Shown here: in pieces, positions 47,462 through 56,205 of the stretch
Numbering within the stretch: the first letter of the stretch is position 1
How the letters are laid out: each line of letters begins with the position of its first letter
NCBI RefSeq assembly: GCF_001659605.2
Contig: NC_035172.2
Coordinates: 32,539,342-32,603,341, forward strand
Direction: 5' to 3'
DNA length: 64,000 nucleotides
DNA from: Manihot esculenta
Lineage: Eukaryota > Streptophyta > Magnoliopsida > Malpighiales > Euphorbiaceae
Notes under the pieces: model-generated
What the model was told of the DNA's origin: nothing
Seen by the model: only the letters and a program-made list of their open reading frames with translations
The model's database searches: none
Position numbers and translations under genes: made by a program

Positions 47462-47703
47462 TGTAATGTCGCGGAAATAATATTAATGGCATGGTCGGAA
47501 TTGTATTATGATTGATTGGAACTTGCAAAGGAAACAACATGAAATGGTAATAGGTGTTCATAACAGCCACTTCGACACTCAAATTAGTACCTTGGCGGAT
47601 AAAAAAAGTGTAATAAAATGGTTAGAGTTTTAGTATTTAAAAATAGTATATCTATACCTCTGTGATCATTTCTTTTTATACTATAAGAAGGTAAAGATGA
47701 ATA
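47462..47703 (-). mobile_element. Solo LTR of the E5 family, left part (split by E4)
   Basis: Aligns with the E5 LTR from its TAATGTCGCGG end through TTTATACTATAAG to GATGAATA, where E4 begins. The rest is at 62369-62726. The copy is more diverged than either E5 LTR. No clear target duplication could be found. Confidence 0.75.
47699..47703. repeat. Target-site duplication of E4, left copy (GAATA)
   Basis: Exact match to 62364-62368. The flanking solo LTR reads continuously across the two when E4 is ignored. Confidence 0.85.
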
Positions 47704-48157
47704 TGATGACCGCTGGATTTCTCCACCCCGGTCAGGGGCCAAGCCCTCGATCACGGCCCATATGGATTTCTCAACCAGGCCGACCCTGTCCTCACTACCT
47801 TTCAGGCCGGCCCAGCCCTCACGGCTTCTCAGGATGATCCTCCTTGGGCTCAGTCTTATTCCTATCTCCCGGCCCAACCCGGAATCGGGAAGAAGGCCCC
47901 ACTTTCAGCCTTGTAGATCTATGCACACACGCACAGAGGGAATCAGGGGCCGTTACGCATGAGACAGGTACCGGATATCCTCGTACAATCGTATCAATAT
48001 GGCAGAGACAGGTGGTTCAATGATAACCAGGCCGTTGCACGTCACTGGCAAACGAGGAAAAGAGATAAAAGGAGAATGATCCTCCCCTAAGCTCTAAGTT
48101 TTTCAATATTCCAAAAACCTCTGTAAAACCCTATTATTTCTGGATCTCAGATCATTA
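47704..48157 (+). repeat. E4 5' LTR
   Basis: 454 bp, TGATGACCGC...GATCATTA. Lacks 68 bp present in the 3' LTR, between two CCAT tetramers. TATA-like AGATAAAAGGAG near 48062. Confidence 0.85.
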
Positions 48158-48159
48158 AT

Positions 48160-48177
48160 TGGCGCCGTCTGTGGGGA
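48160..48177 (+). other. E4 primer binding site 1
   Basis: TGGCGCCGTCTGTGGGGA two bases after the LTR. The first nine bases match the complement of the plant Asp tRNA 3' end. The rest differs, so the actual tRNA is uncertain. Confidence 0.7.
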
Positions 48178-48206
48178 AATAACCTGGTCCTCATGAGTAC
48201 GGTGCG

Positions 48207-48224
48207 CTGAGCGAGCACGCTCAG
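48207..48224 (+). other. Hairpin in the E4 leader
   Basis: CTGAGCG and CGCTCAG form a perfect 7-bp stem around the loop AGCA, about 30 bp after primer site 1. It might serve dimerisation or packaging. Function is inferred only from position. Confidence 0.35.
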
Positions 48225-48268
48225 GCTTGTATGGGGGAGAAAGAACCCTACGCAGGTGGATCATAGGT

Positions 48269-48310
48269 ATCCCACATCGGAAAGAGGTTGAAAGGGAGAA
48301 GGCCTTATAA
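48269..48310 (+). promoter_or_regulatory. snRNA-type promoter motif pair (USE plus TATA) in the E4 leader
   Basis: ATCCCACATCG at 48269-48279 matches the plant snRNA upstream element RTCCCACATCG exactly, and TTATAA follows 25 bp later. The spacing is nearer to the Pol III type (about 23-24 bp) than the Pol II type (about 33-34 bp). The motif pair is followed by CGCGTTTTAAGC and AGCGGACAATATT, a combination I associate with LTRs of other plant elements. No snRNA follows. Confidence 0.4.
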
Positions 48311-48427
48311 GTCTCTGCCCTTGAAACCCCAGTGGACGCGTTTTAAGCAAAACCGTGCGGCCTTGAGCCAAAGCGGACAATATTCACTGGTGTGGACCCA
48401 GGACCCAGATGACTCAACGTCATCAAA

Positions 48428-48443
48428 TGGCGCCGTCTGTGGG
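48428..48443 (+). other. E4 primer-site-like copy 2
   Basis: TGGCGCCGTCTGTGGG, the same as the first 16 bases of site 1, placed 268 bp downstream and just before gag. It suggests that the leader is composite. Confidence 0.6.
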
Positions 48444-48504
48444 AACGAAGGAGATCTTTTCATCACTGGAGTTCCACTCTTAACAAAACCCACTGAGATC
48501 CACG

Positions 48505-49755
48505 ATGGCTAATCACAATGAAAGCAACCTTAACACCCCAAATGACCTGAGCTCTGCCCAAGAAGGGCAGCAGTTCTCCTTTTCTAGTCCTACAACACCA
48601 AATAACCAAACACCTATTCCTCTCAATCCCTCGCCAAGCTTGGCAGGGAATGCTCCCACCGCTACCTTATCTAACCAGGACCTTCAAACCATGGCCCTCC
48701 AACTACAGAGCACCGCCCACTGGTTGGGGCAGATAATGCAACAAAGGGGCCTCAGCACCCCGATGAGTACGCTCCCAGTGGTAGAAGAACCCCAAACCAA
48801 TGAACCCCAACCTGCCCTTGACCGCCTTCAAACCAGCAGCCGAGGTACCGAGGAAAGGGGGAGAAGAGCCGGGGAAGAGGAAGAACCAGAGGCCCGAGTC
48901 CACGGAAGGAGGGTGAGGGAGATGATAGAGAATGATGAGGCTGACAACTATTCGGCCGGGACAACCAAGTGGACGAGAAGTGACACAGAGAAGGAGGAAT
49001 ACCGCCTGGAGAAGAAACCCAGGCAGGAAGATGAGAATGTGGACCAAAAGCTGCAGAAGTTGAGAGAGCAGCTCTTGGTCGAGCTGGGAAAGAAGGATCA
49101 GAGCCAAACCCTCCTGCCCACTTCTTCACCTTTCTCGAAGTGGGTGCAGCAGGAGACTGTTCCTAAGAAGTTTATGATGCCATCGATGGCAACTTATGAC
49201 GGAGCTGGAAACCCCCGAGAGCATGTCCTCAACTACAAGACTTTCATGGAGCTGCAGACTCTATCAGATGCCTTGATGTGCAAGGCATTCCCAATGACGC
49301 TCTCGGGGCCAGCAAGGGCGTGGTTTAATAACCTTGAGGCTGGAAGTATCAGCAGTTTTGGAGATCTGGCCACTCGCTTCATCAGCCGGTTTATTGCCGG
49401 AGTGCCCGCAGATAGGAAGACGAGCTACCTGGAGACAATCAGGCAGAGAAGAGACGAATCGCTCAGAGAGTATGTCGCTCGTTTCAATATGGAGGCCCTG
49501 CAGATTCTCGAACTCGATGAGGGAAGGGCGGTGGAGGCCTTGCAGAAGGGGACGACCTCTGCCGAGTTCTTCGGCTCATTAAGCAGGAAGCCTTCGACCT
49601 CACTAGCCGAGCTGATGAAGAGGGCTGAGAAGTATATAAGGCAGGATGATGCCTTGGTGACAAGCCGATTCGCCAAGGGAGTGGCAGGTAAGGAGAAAGC
49701 CCCAGAGGAAAGGAGGCCGGAGAAGCACGAGAAGAAACATGGCAAAAGGCCTTAG
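48505..49755 (+). CDS. E4 Gag
   Basis: 416 codons from ATG at 48505. The N-terminal 180 residues are polar and charged (GTEERGRRAGEEEEPEARVH). The gag domain lies at about 215-340 (KFMMPSMATYDG, AFPMTLSGPARAWFNNL, FISRFIAG, QRRDESLREYVARFN). The C-terminus is basic. The TAG at 49753 is probably a mutated sense codon, since the same frame continues SYKQPWERRDQRPLPP and reaches the zinc motif, as in other Tat-lineage elements. The product would form the particle core. Confidence 0.88.
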   Translation: MANHNESNLNTPNDLSSAQEGQQFSFSSPTTPNNQTPIPLNPSPSLAGNAPTATLSNQDLQTMALQLQSTAHWLGQIMQQRGLSTPMSTLPVVEEPQTNEPQPALDRLQTSSRGTEERGRRAGEEEEPEARVHGRRVREMIENDEADNYSAGTTKWTRSDTEKEEYRLEKKPRQEDENVDQKLQKLREQLLVELGKKDQSQTLLPTSSPFSKWVQQETVPKKFMMPSMATYDGAGNPREHVLNYKTFMELQTLSDALMCKAFPMTLSGPARAWFNNLEAGSISSFGDLATRFISRFIAGVPADRKTSYLETIRQRRDESLREYVARFNMEALQILELDEGRAVEALQKGTTSAEFFGSLSRKPSTSLAELMKRAEKYIRQDDALVTSRFAKGVAGKEKAPEERRPEKHEKKHGKRP

Positions 49756-51048
49756 TCTTACAAACAGCCCTGGGAACGAAGGGACCAAAGACCTCTCCCT
49801 CCTCGGGTCTCAGAACAGAAGCCACTCCCTCCGTGGGTTCCAGGGAAGCCGACCCCACTTAATGCCTCTAGAGCTGAAGTGCTCATGGCCGTCCAAGACA
49901 AAGAATTTGTACAGTGGCCCAGACCCCTGAGAACAGAAGTCGACCAGCGAAATCCTGACAAATACTGTCAGTTCCATCGCACTCATGGCCATGATACCAA
50001 TAACTGTTTCCAGTTGATCACAGAAATCAAGAGGCTGATAAAAAGAGGGCACCTGAAGAACTTCGTGAAGAAACCGAAAGGACAAAGACCCCAGCCCAAT
50101 CTGGCAACCCAAGCGCCGAGGAGAATGGGAGCAGTGAATGATGGGTCTAGTGGGACCATTAACATGATTATGGGGGGAACAGGAGGTTGGATGAGCCATA
50201 GAGGAAAGAAAAGGAGTCGAGAGGGGGAAGGCAGTGGTGTCGAGGTCATGCAGGTCGTCGAGCACTCTCCAGTGGCCATCACTTTCTCTCCGGAGGATGC
50301 TCAAGGTGTTCAAATGCCCCATGACGACGCCCTTGTCATTGAAGCTGTCATCCACAACTATCGGGTGAAAAAGATCCTAGTGGATGATGGGAGTAAGGTC
50401 AACCTGCTACCCTACCGGGTCTTCCAGCAGATGGGAATCCCTGAAGAGCAGTTGGTCCGGGATCAGGCACCGGTCAAAGGAATCGGAGGAGTCCCAATAC
50501 CTGTAGAAGGGAAGGTGAAGCTGGCTCTCACCCTAGGAGAAGCGCCGAGGACTCGCACTCATTATGCGGTGTTCCTGGTAGTCAAACTTTCTCTGAGCTA
50601 CAACGCGATATTGGGAAGACCTGCACTATTCGACTTCGAGGCAGTCACCAGCATTAGATACTTGGCCATGAAATTTCCAACAGAAGCAGGAGTGGGTGTG
50701 GTCAGGGGCAGCCAAGAGGAGGCGAGGGCAGTATACTTCGCTACCGTGGCAGAGCCGAGTTCGGCCGGAGAAAAGCTAGGCTCGGAGGTACTAGAGGTCA
50801 GGGATGAAGAGAAAGAGACCAGAACAGAGCCGGTTGGAGAGCTAGAGACTTTTCCTCTATCAGAAGCAGAGACGGATAAGGTCTTCAGTCTCAATGCCGG
50901 CCTCACCGAAGAACAAAAAACGGAAGTCATAGCCCTGATCCGAGGTCACGCATCGAGCTTCGCCTGGAAGCCTTCAGACATGCCCGGAATTGATCCTGAG
51001 GTGATGACCCACAAGCTGAATGTCCTCCCTGAAGCCAGGCCGGTGTAG
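49756..51048 (+). CDS. E4 zinc motif and protease
   Basis: Same frame as gag, open from 49756; the first ATG is at 49879 (389 codons). A Cys/His motif, CQFHRTHGHDTNNC, lies near residues 34-47 of the ATG-initiated frame. The aspartic protease lies around residues 155-265, with ILVDDGSKVNLL in the position of the usual D-x-GS motif, then IPVEGKVKLALTLGE and YNAILGRPALFDF. The C-terminal stretch leads to RT (DMPGIDPEVMTHKLNV). A TAG at 51046 and a second at 51082 cut it from RT. Confidence 0.85.
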   Translation, partial: SYKQPWERRDQRPLPPRVSEQKPLPPWVPGKPTPLNASRAEVLMAVQDKEFVQWPRPLRTEVDQRNPDKYCQFHRTHGHDTNNCFQLITEIKRLIKRGHLKNFVKKPKGQRPQPNLATQAPRRMGAVNDGSSGTINMIMGGTGGWMSHRGKKRSREGEGSGVEVMQVVEHSPVAITFSPEDAQGVQMPHDDALVIEAVIHNYRVKKILVDDGSKVNLLPYRVFQQMGIPEEQLVRDQAPVKGIGGVPIPVEGKVKLALTLGEAPRTRTHYAVFLVVKLSLSYNAILGRPALFDFEAVTSIRYLAMKFPTEAGVGVVRGSQEEARAVYFATVAEPSSAGEKLGSEVLEVRDEEKETRTEPVGELETFPLSEAETDKVFSLNAGLTEEQKTEVIALIRGHASSFAWKPSDMPGIDPEVMTHKLNVLPEARPV

Positions 51049-51084
51049 CAGAAGAAGAGGGTGGTAGGAAGAGAGAAGCAATAG

Positions 51085-51792
51085 GCCACCAGGGAGGAAG
51101 TACAGAAGTTAGAAGAGGCAGGCTTTATTAGGGAAGTCATGTACCCGCAGTGGTTAGCTAATCCTGTATTAGTAAAAAAAGCCAATGGCAAATATAGGAT
51201 GTGCATAGATTTCACTGACCTGAATCAGGCCTGTCCTAAAGATTGTTATCCCCTCCCTGATATTAATAAAATGGTCGACTCTACGGCCGATTTCGATTAC
51301 ATGTCTTCTTTGGATGCTATGTCCGGCTATCATCAAATCCCAATGGACAGGTTAGATGAAGAAAAGACCTTGTTCATAACAGAAGATGGGACCTACTGCT
51401 ATAAAGCCATGCCCTTCGGGCTAAAAAACGCCGGGGCAACATACCAAAGACTGATGAACAAAATCTTCAAAAATCAGATCAGCAGAAACGTGGAAGTTTA
51501 TGTAGACGATATGGTAGTCAAAAGCCTAACTTTCCAGCAACACATGGCAGATTTGAGGGAGGTATTCGGAGTACTAGATCAGTACAGAATGAAGCTGAAC
51601 CCAGCGAAATGTGCCTTCTTCATCAGAGGAGGAAAATTCCTAAGATACATGGTGAGTGGGAAAGGCATCGAGCCCAACCCGGAGAAGGTAGAGGCCATAT
51701 TGAATATGCCAGAACCGACCTGTGTAAGAGACGTCCAGAGACTAACCGGGAGAGTAGTGGCGCTTAATCGATTCATGTCGAGATCGGCATAA
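51085..51792 (+). CDS. E4 reverse transcriptase
   Basis: Same frame; an ATG occurs at 51139 (217 codons). Motifs in order: NPVLVKKANGKYRMCIDFTD, YPLPDINKMVD, SSLDAMSGYHQI, MPFGLKNAGATYQRLMNKIF, and the catalytic block VYVDDMVVKS. Then FGVLDQYRMKLNPAKCAFF, GKFLRYMVSGKGI and NPEKVEAIL. All core residues appear present. TAA at 51790 separates it from RNase H. The product copies element RNA into DNA. Confidence 0.88.
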   Translation, partial: ATREEVQKLEEAGFIREVMYPQWLANPVLVKKANGKYRMCIDFTDLNQACPKDCYPLPDINKMVDSTADFDYMSSLDAMSGYHQIPMDRLDEEKTLFITEDGTYCYKAMPFGLKNAGATYQRLMNKIFKNQISRNVEVYVDDMVVKSLTFQQHMADLREVFGVLDQYRMKLNPAKCAFFIRGGKFLRYMVSGKGIEPNPEKVEAILNMPEPTCVRDVQRLTGRVVALNRFMSRSA

Positions 51793-53856
51793 AAGTGTTT
51801 ACCATTCTTCAAGAAGTTGAGGAAAGTGCCAAACTTCGAATGGACAGAAGACTGTCGAGAAGCCTTCAAAGAACTCAAAAGCTATCTCAGCTCGCCTCAC
51901 GTGCTTAGTAGCCCCTTAGAAGGAGAAGAACTTTTGATATACCTGGCAGCCTCTGAACAAGCAATCAGTGCAGTATTGGTAAGAGTAGAAGAGGGAGAGC
52001 AAAAGCATGTTTTCTACGTCAGTAAGGTGCTTAAAGATGCCGAGGTCAGATATTTGAACATTGAAAAGATGGCATACGCTCTACTGCTCGCAGTCCGGAA
52101 GTTCAGGGTTTATCTGGAAAGCCACCAGGGGGTGGTAATGACAGACCAACCCCTGAAGAAGATCCTGCATAGGCCGGAAACATCAGGTCGGATGTTGGCT
52201 TGGTCCGTTGAGATTAGCCCTTACTGCCTAAAGTATCGACCTCGGACCGCCATAAAATCTCAGGCCCTTGCTGACTTCATAGCAGAATGCACATTTAGTG
52301 AAGGGCAGGGAGAGTCATCGTCAAAAGCATCGAGGAATGGGGGAGAAGGAGAGCCTTTCCAGGAATTCAACTGGAAGTTGTATGTAGACGGAGCATCGGG
52401 CGCTGGAGGCAGCGGCGCAGGAATAATACTTAAAGGACCTGAAGAATTTAAGGTCTGCTACGCCCTACGCCTAGAATTCAAGGCCTCTAATAACGTGGCA
52501 GAGTATGAAGCCCTAATAAATGGGATGCTGATGGCAATGGAGGTAGGGACAGCCGACCTTGAAGTGAATAGTGACTCCCAGCTGGTGATTAATCAGATAA
52601 CTGGAGCGTATCAGGCCAGAGACTCAACCATGCAGAATTACTTGGAAAAGGTAAAAGCCATAGAAGCCGAGCTCAGAGGTCGAGGAGTCACCATCAAGTA
52701 CCAAAGAATACCTCGGGAGGAAAACGAGGAAGCAGACCTGCTTAGTCGATTGTCCAAGGAAGAACTAGAACAACTCCCTGATGAAGTATACATACAGCAG
52801 GTCAGCACGCCCGCTTTTAATAAAAAAGCCACTGTGTTGCAGGTAGAACAAAGCCAGACATGGATGACCCCATACCTGGAATATCTGGAGAAGGGAAAAC
52901 TCCCTGAAGACAAGGATGAAGTAAGAAAGATAGCAGCTCGTGCTGCCAATTACCAAGCAGTAAGGGGGACCCTGTATAGAAGGGGGAAATCCAGCCCATG
53001 GCTCCGATGTATAAGCCCAGAGGAGGCAATAAAGGTGATGGAAGAAATACACAAGGGGATGTGTGGAGCTCACGAAGGAGCAGGAATGCTGGCCAATAAA
53101 ATATTCAGGCAAGGGTACTATTGGCCCACTGTTAAAAAAGAGGCGGAAGAGTTCGTCCGGAAATGCAACGTATGCCAAAGGTTTGCCAACGCCATCAATG
53201 TCCCAGCCACTCCTCAGTCCAGCATATCTAGCCCATGGCCGTTCTCACAATGGGGAATAGACATCTTGGGACCATTTCCCAAAACCACAGGGCAGAAAAA
53301 GTTTGTAGTGGTGGCTGTGGAGTACTTCTCGAAATGGCCAGAGGCGGAGCCAATCCCCACAATCACAGCCCGCAAGATGATAGATTTTGTATGGGGGAAC
53401 ATCATCTGCAGATTTGGCATACCAAGGGTGCTCATCTCAGATAACGGCAGGCAATTTGACTGCAACGCCTTCAGGGCATTTACGGCAAACATGGGCATAT
53501 GGCACAAGTTTTCTTCAGTGGCCCATCCTCAGACCAATGGTCAAACAGAGGTTACCAATAGAGCTATCCTCCAAGGATTAAAGAAACGGCTGGATGGGGC
53601 AAAGGCGAACTGGGCAAAAGAGCTCAACAGTATCCTGTGGGCACTCCGAACTACCCCTAGAGCGTCCACTAAAGAAACGCCCTTTGCACTTGCTTACGGC
53701 ACAGAGGCCGTAGTCCCAGTCGAGCTGCAAATCCCCACTCATCGAGTCCAATTTGTTAATGAGAACACTAACGACGACAAGTTAAGGAACAACTTGGACG
53801 CTCTCGAAGAAATTAGGGAGGAAGCTCAAGTCCGAACTGCTGCTTATCAACAATGA
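51793..53856 (+). CDS. E4 RNase H, second (aRNH-type) RNase H and integrase
   Basis: Same frame; an ATG at 51817 opens 679 codons. First RNase H: EELLIYLAASEQAISAVLV, HVFYVSKVL, VVMTDQPLKKIL (residues about 40-115). A second RNase H domain at about 190-320 begins WKLYVDGASGAGGSGAGIIL with VAEYEALINGM, VNSDSQLVINQI and REENEEADLLSRLS, the archaeal-type copy typical of the Tat lineage. The integrase zinc domain (CGAHEGAGMLANKI, CNVCQRFAN) is followed by the core (WGIDILGPFP, ISDNGRQFDCNAF, HPQTNGQTEVTNRAIL). TGA at 53854 interrupts before the C-terminus. Confidence 0.9.
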   Translation, partial: KCLPFFKKLRKVPNFEWTEDCREAFKELKSYLSSPHVLSSPLEGEELLIYLAASEQAISAVLVRVEEGEQKHVFYVSKVLKDAEVRYLNIEKMAYALLLAVRKFRVYLESHQGVVMTDQPLKKILHRPETSGRMLAWSVEISPYCLKYRPRTAIKSQALADFIAECTFSEGQGESSSKASRNGGEGEPFQEFNWKLYVDGASGAGGSGAGIILKGPEEFKVCYALRLEFKASNNVAEYEALINGMLMAMEVGTADLEVNSDSQLVINQITGAYQARDSTMQNYLEKVKAIEAELRGRGVTIKYQRIPREENEEADLLSRLSKEELEQLPDEVYIQQVSTPAFNKKATVLQVEQSQTWMTPYLEYLEKGKLPEDKDEVRKIAARAANYQAVRGTLYRRGKSSPWLRCISPEEAIKVMEEIHKGMCGAHEGAGMLANKIFRQGYYWPTVKKEAEEFVRKCNVCQRFANAINVPATPQSSISSPWPFSQWGIDILGPFPKTTGQKKFVVVAVEYFSKWPEAEPIPTITARKMIDFVWGNIICRFGIPRVLISDNGRQFDCNAFRAFTANMGIWHKFSSVAHPQTNGQTEVTNRAILQGLKKRLDGAKANWAKELNSILWALRTTPRASTKETPFALAYGTEAVVPVELQIPTHRVQFVNENTNDDKLRNNLDALEEIREEAQVRTAAYQQ

Positions 53857-54096
53857 GCAGTCCATTATTACAACCAAAGGGTCAGGGAAAGAAGCATAAA
53901 GGTGGGAGACCTGGCCCTAAGAAACTTGGAAGCTACGGGAAAAAGAGCGGCAGTGGGCAAGTTGGCATCGACCTGGGAGGGCCCATTCAGGATAGCAAAA
54001 GTGGTCAGGCCAGGAGTATACCGAATTGAAGATATGTAGGGAAACCCTGAGCCCCATGCCTGGAATATCCAGCACCTGAAGAGGTACTTCCCCTGA
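53857..54096 (+). pseudogene. E4 integrase C-terminal end
   Basis: The same frame continues HYYNQRVRERSIKVGDLALR, then GKLASTWEGPFRIAKVVRPGVYRIE, and ends HAWNIQHLKRYFP before TGA at 54094. One internal TAG at 54037. This is the usual end of pol in the Tat lineage, without a chromodomain. Confidence 0.8.
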
Positions 54097-54224
54097 AATA
54101 TTTGTAAAAGAAAAGCATTGTGCTCTGAAAAATATGAATGAATAAAATAACACCATTGTTTACACAACGAGATTATCTCTATTATTATTATGAATGATAA
54201 TTCTCCATAGAAAAGAAAGAACAG

Positions 54225-55030
54225 AGCTCAGAAAGACCTCCTTGAGGCATAGAGACCTCCTGGAGGCAGAAGTCCAGGATCCCCAAGATCTCCTGGCAAT
54301 GAAGACCTCACTGAGATATAGAGATCTCAGAGAGGTAGAAGACCTTGCTGAGGTATAAAGACCTCAGGGAGGTAGAAGACCGGGATCCCCAAGATCTCCC
54401 GGAAATACAAGTCCAGGATCCCCAAGATCTCCTGGCAATGAAGACCCTGAGACATAGAGACCTCAGAGATAGAAGACCGGGATTCCCAAGATCTCCCGGA
54501 AATACAAGTCCAAGATCCCCAAGATCTCCTGGCAATGAAGACCCTGAGACATAGAGACCTCAGAGGTAGAAGACCGGGATCCCCAAGATCTCCCGAAAAT
54601 ACAAGTCTAGGATCGCCAAGATCTCCTAGCAATGAAGACCCTGAGACATAGAGACCTCAGAGGTAGAAGACCGGGATCCCCAAGATCTCCCAGAAATACA
54701 AGTCCAGGATCCCCAAGATCTCCTAGCAGTAAAGACCCTGAGACATAGAGACCTCAGAGGTAAAAGACCGGGATCCCCAAGATCTCCCGGAAATACAAGT
54801 CCAGGATCCCCAAGATCTCCTGGCAATGAAGACCTCACTGAGATATAGAGATCTCAGAGAGGTAGAAGACCTCGCTGAAGTATAGAGACCTCAGGGAGGT
54901 AGAAGACCAGGATCCCCAAGATCTCCTGGCATCAGAAGAACTCGCTGAGGTATAGAGACTTCAGAGAGCAAAAACGGCCGGCGAAGATCTCAAAGATCTC
55001 CCGGAGCAAAAAAGACCGGAATCCCCAAAG
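54225..55030 (+). repeat. Tandem repeats 3' of E4 pol (about 96-bp units)
   Basis: About five well-conserved units (units beginning near 54376, 54472, 54568, 54665 and 54763) with GACCGGGATCCCCAAGATCT, CCCGGAAATACAAGTCC, AGATCTCCTGGCAATGAAG and AGACATAGAGACCTCAGAGG. Within each unit the block around CCCAAGATCTCC occurs twice, so the unit is itself an old duplication. Degenerate units flank both sides. The ORFs predicted here are repeat artefacts. Confidence 0.88.
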
Positions 55031-56205
55031 ATCCGCCGGTGTCACATGCTCACGGCAAACAGCGATATGCAATGACAACACGCAAAAACAACTCATAAGA
55101 ACATACTTCTGACCTCACACAAAAGATTGGGGCAATCATAAGAGGCACCGACCTCGAGTTAGGTAGCCCGGAAAACATTCAGGGGTCAAAAAAAAAAAAA
55201 AAGAGCTCGGGGCACCAAAGTGAAAAAAGCGAAATTCCGAACTCCCGAGCTCGCGATACAAGAAGCATCACAGGCTATAGGCATCAAACCTAAGCAGAGG
55301 GAAAAGAGCCGAGCTCCCAGCTCGGATAGACTCGCAACATGAAACACTCAGGTAGAATGAAGCTAAGTATGGAGGAAATAACAGAGAACCGAGCTCCCTC
55401 TATGAAAAGGCCCATAAATGCAGGAACACATAGGAGGATAAACGAAGGCAAAGGACTGTGCTCACAGCTCGAGTAAGTTTGCCATGAACAAACATTTAGC
55501 AAGAATAACCCAAGAAGAAGGAAAACGACAAAGGTCGAACTCCCCATCCCAGTGGAGCACGCAGATTAAGTTGCACCGACTGACAAAGGATCACCTCGAG
55601 GAGGACCAGACATCCGAGCTCACAGCCAGAAAGCGAAGTAAAATCGCCTAAAAAGAAGCCGTGCAAGTACAAATGAAGTATAGGGATTTACTCCCTCATT
55701 ATTCATGTAATAAATACTGAGGAAGTAAAGGGGCAATTCGAGGAAAATCTAATGGCACGAAGCAAATAAAACCTCAGCTCCAGTCCCTGTCAAGACAGAA
55801 CTAAAGGCAGAAAGACGAGCTCTGCTCATCATCGCGACAGGTACATGATTTGACTTACTATTACTCAGCAAAGGCTATGCGCCCGAGCTCACATTAATAA
55901 AGTAACGAGGATAAAAACTTGTAAATTGAAAGCCTTGATCACTGTTAAAAACAGAGCTCATGAGTGCAGCTAGCCCAGCTCAGAAAGAGCTTACGGACAA
56001 AAATGCCTTAGTGAAACAAATAAATCTATAGGTCAAAAGTTCACAGCGGATTCCTTAGGAAAATTCCGAAACACATAGTTTAAGTGATTCATTCTTGATA
56101 AACAGAGATAAGTTCAAGTATGAAGGAAAAATAAGAAGCAGTCCAAATAAGTGAAAGTAAAATTTCATTAAAAGAAAAAATATGTTACAGCCTATTCTAA
56201 ATCAC
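55031..56205 (+). other. E4 3' non-coding region between repeats and antisense gene
   Basis: No domain-bearing ORF. GAGCTC and CAGCTCGG-type hexamers recur many times (for example near 55320, 55395, 55470 and 55970), suggesting older tandem repeats. A poly-A tract of about 14 lies near 55188. Both the sense transcript and the antisense gene would end in or near here. Confidence 0.55.

Noticed and set aside
48269..48345. An snRNA gene downstream of the USE/TATA pair
   Set aside because: The sequence after the motifs does not resemble any spliceosomal snRNA, and a T-run comes within about 10-15 bp of the expected start.
48505..53856. Host genes for the long ORFs with protease, RT and integrase
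   Set aside because: Domain order, LTRs, primer sites and target duplications place all of them in retrotransposons.
54308..54838. ORFs of repeated GDLGDPGL / RSWGSWTCISGR type
   Set aside because: Translations of the 96-bp tandem repeat in E4; mutually overlapping on both strands.
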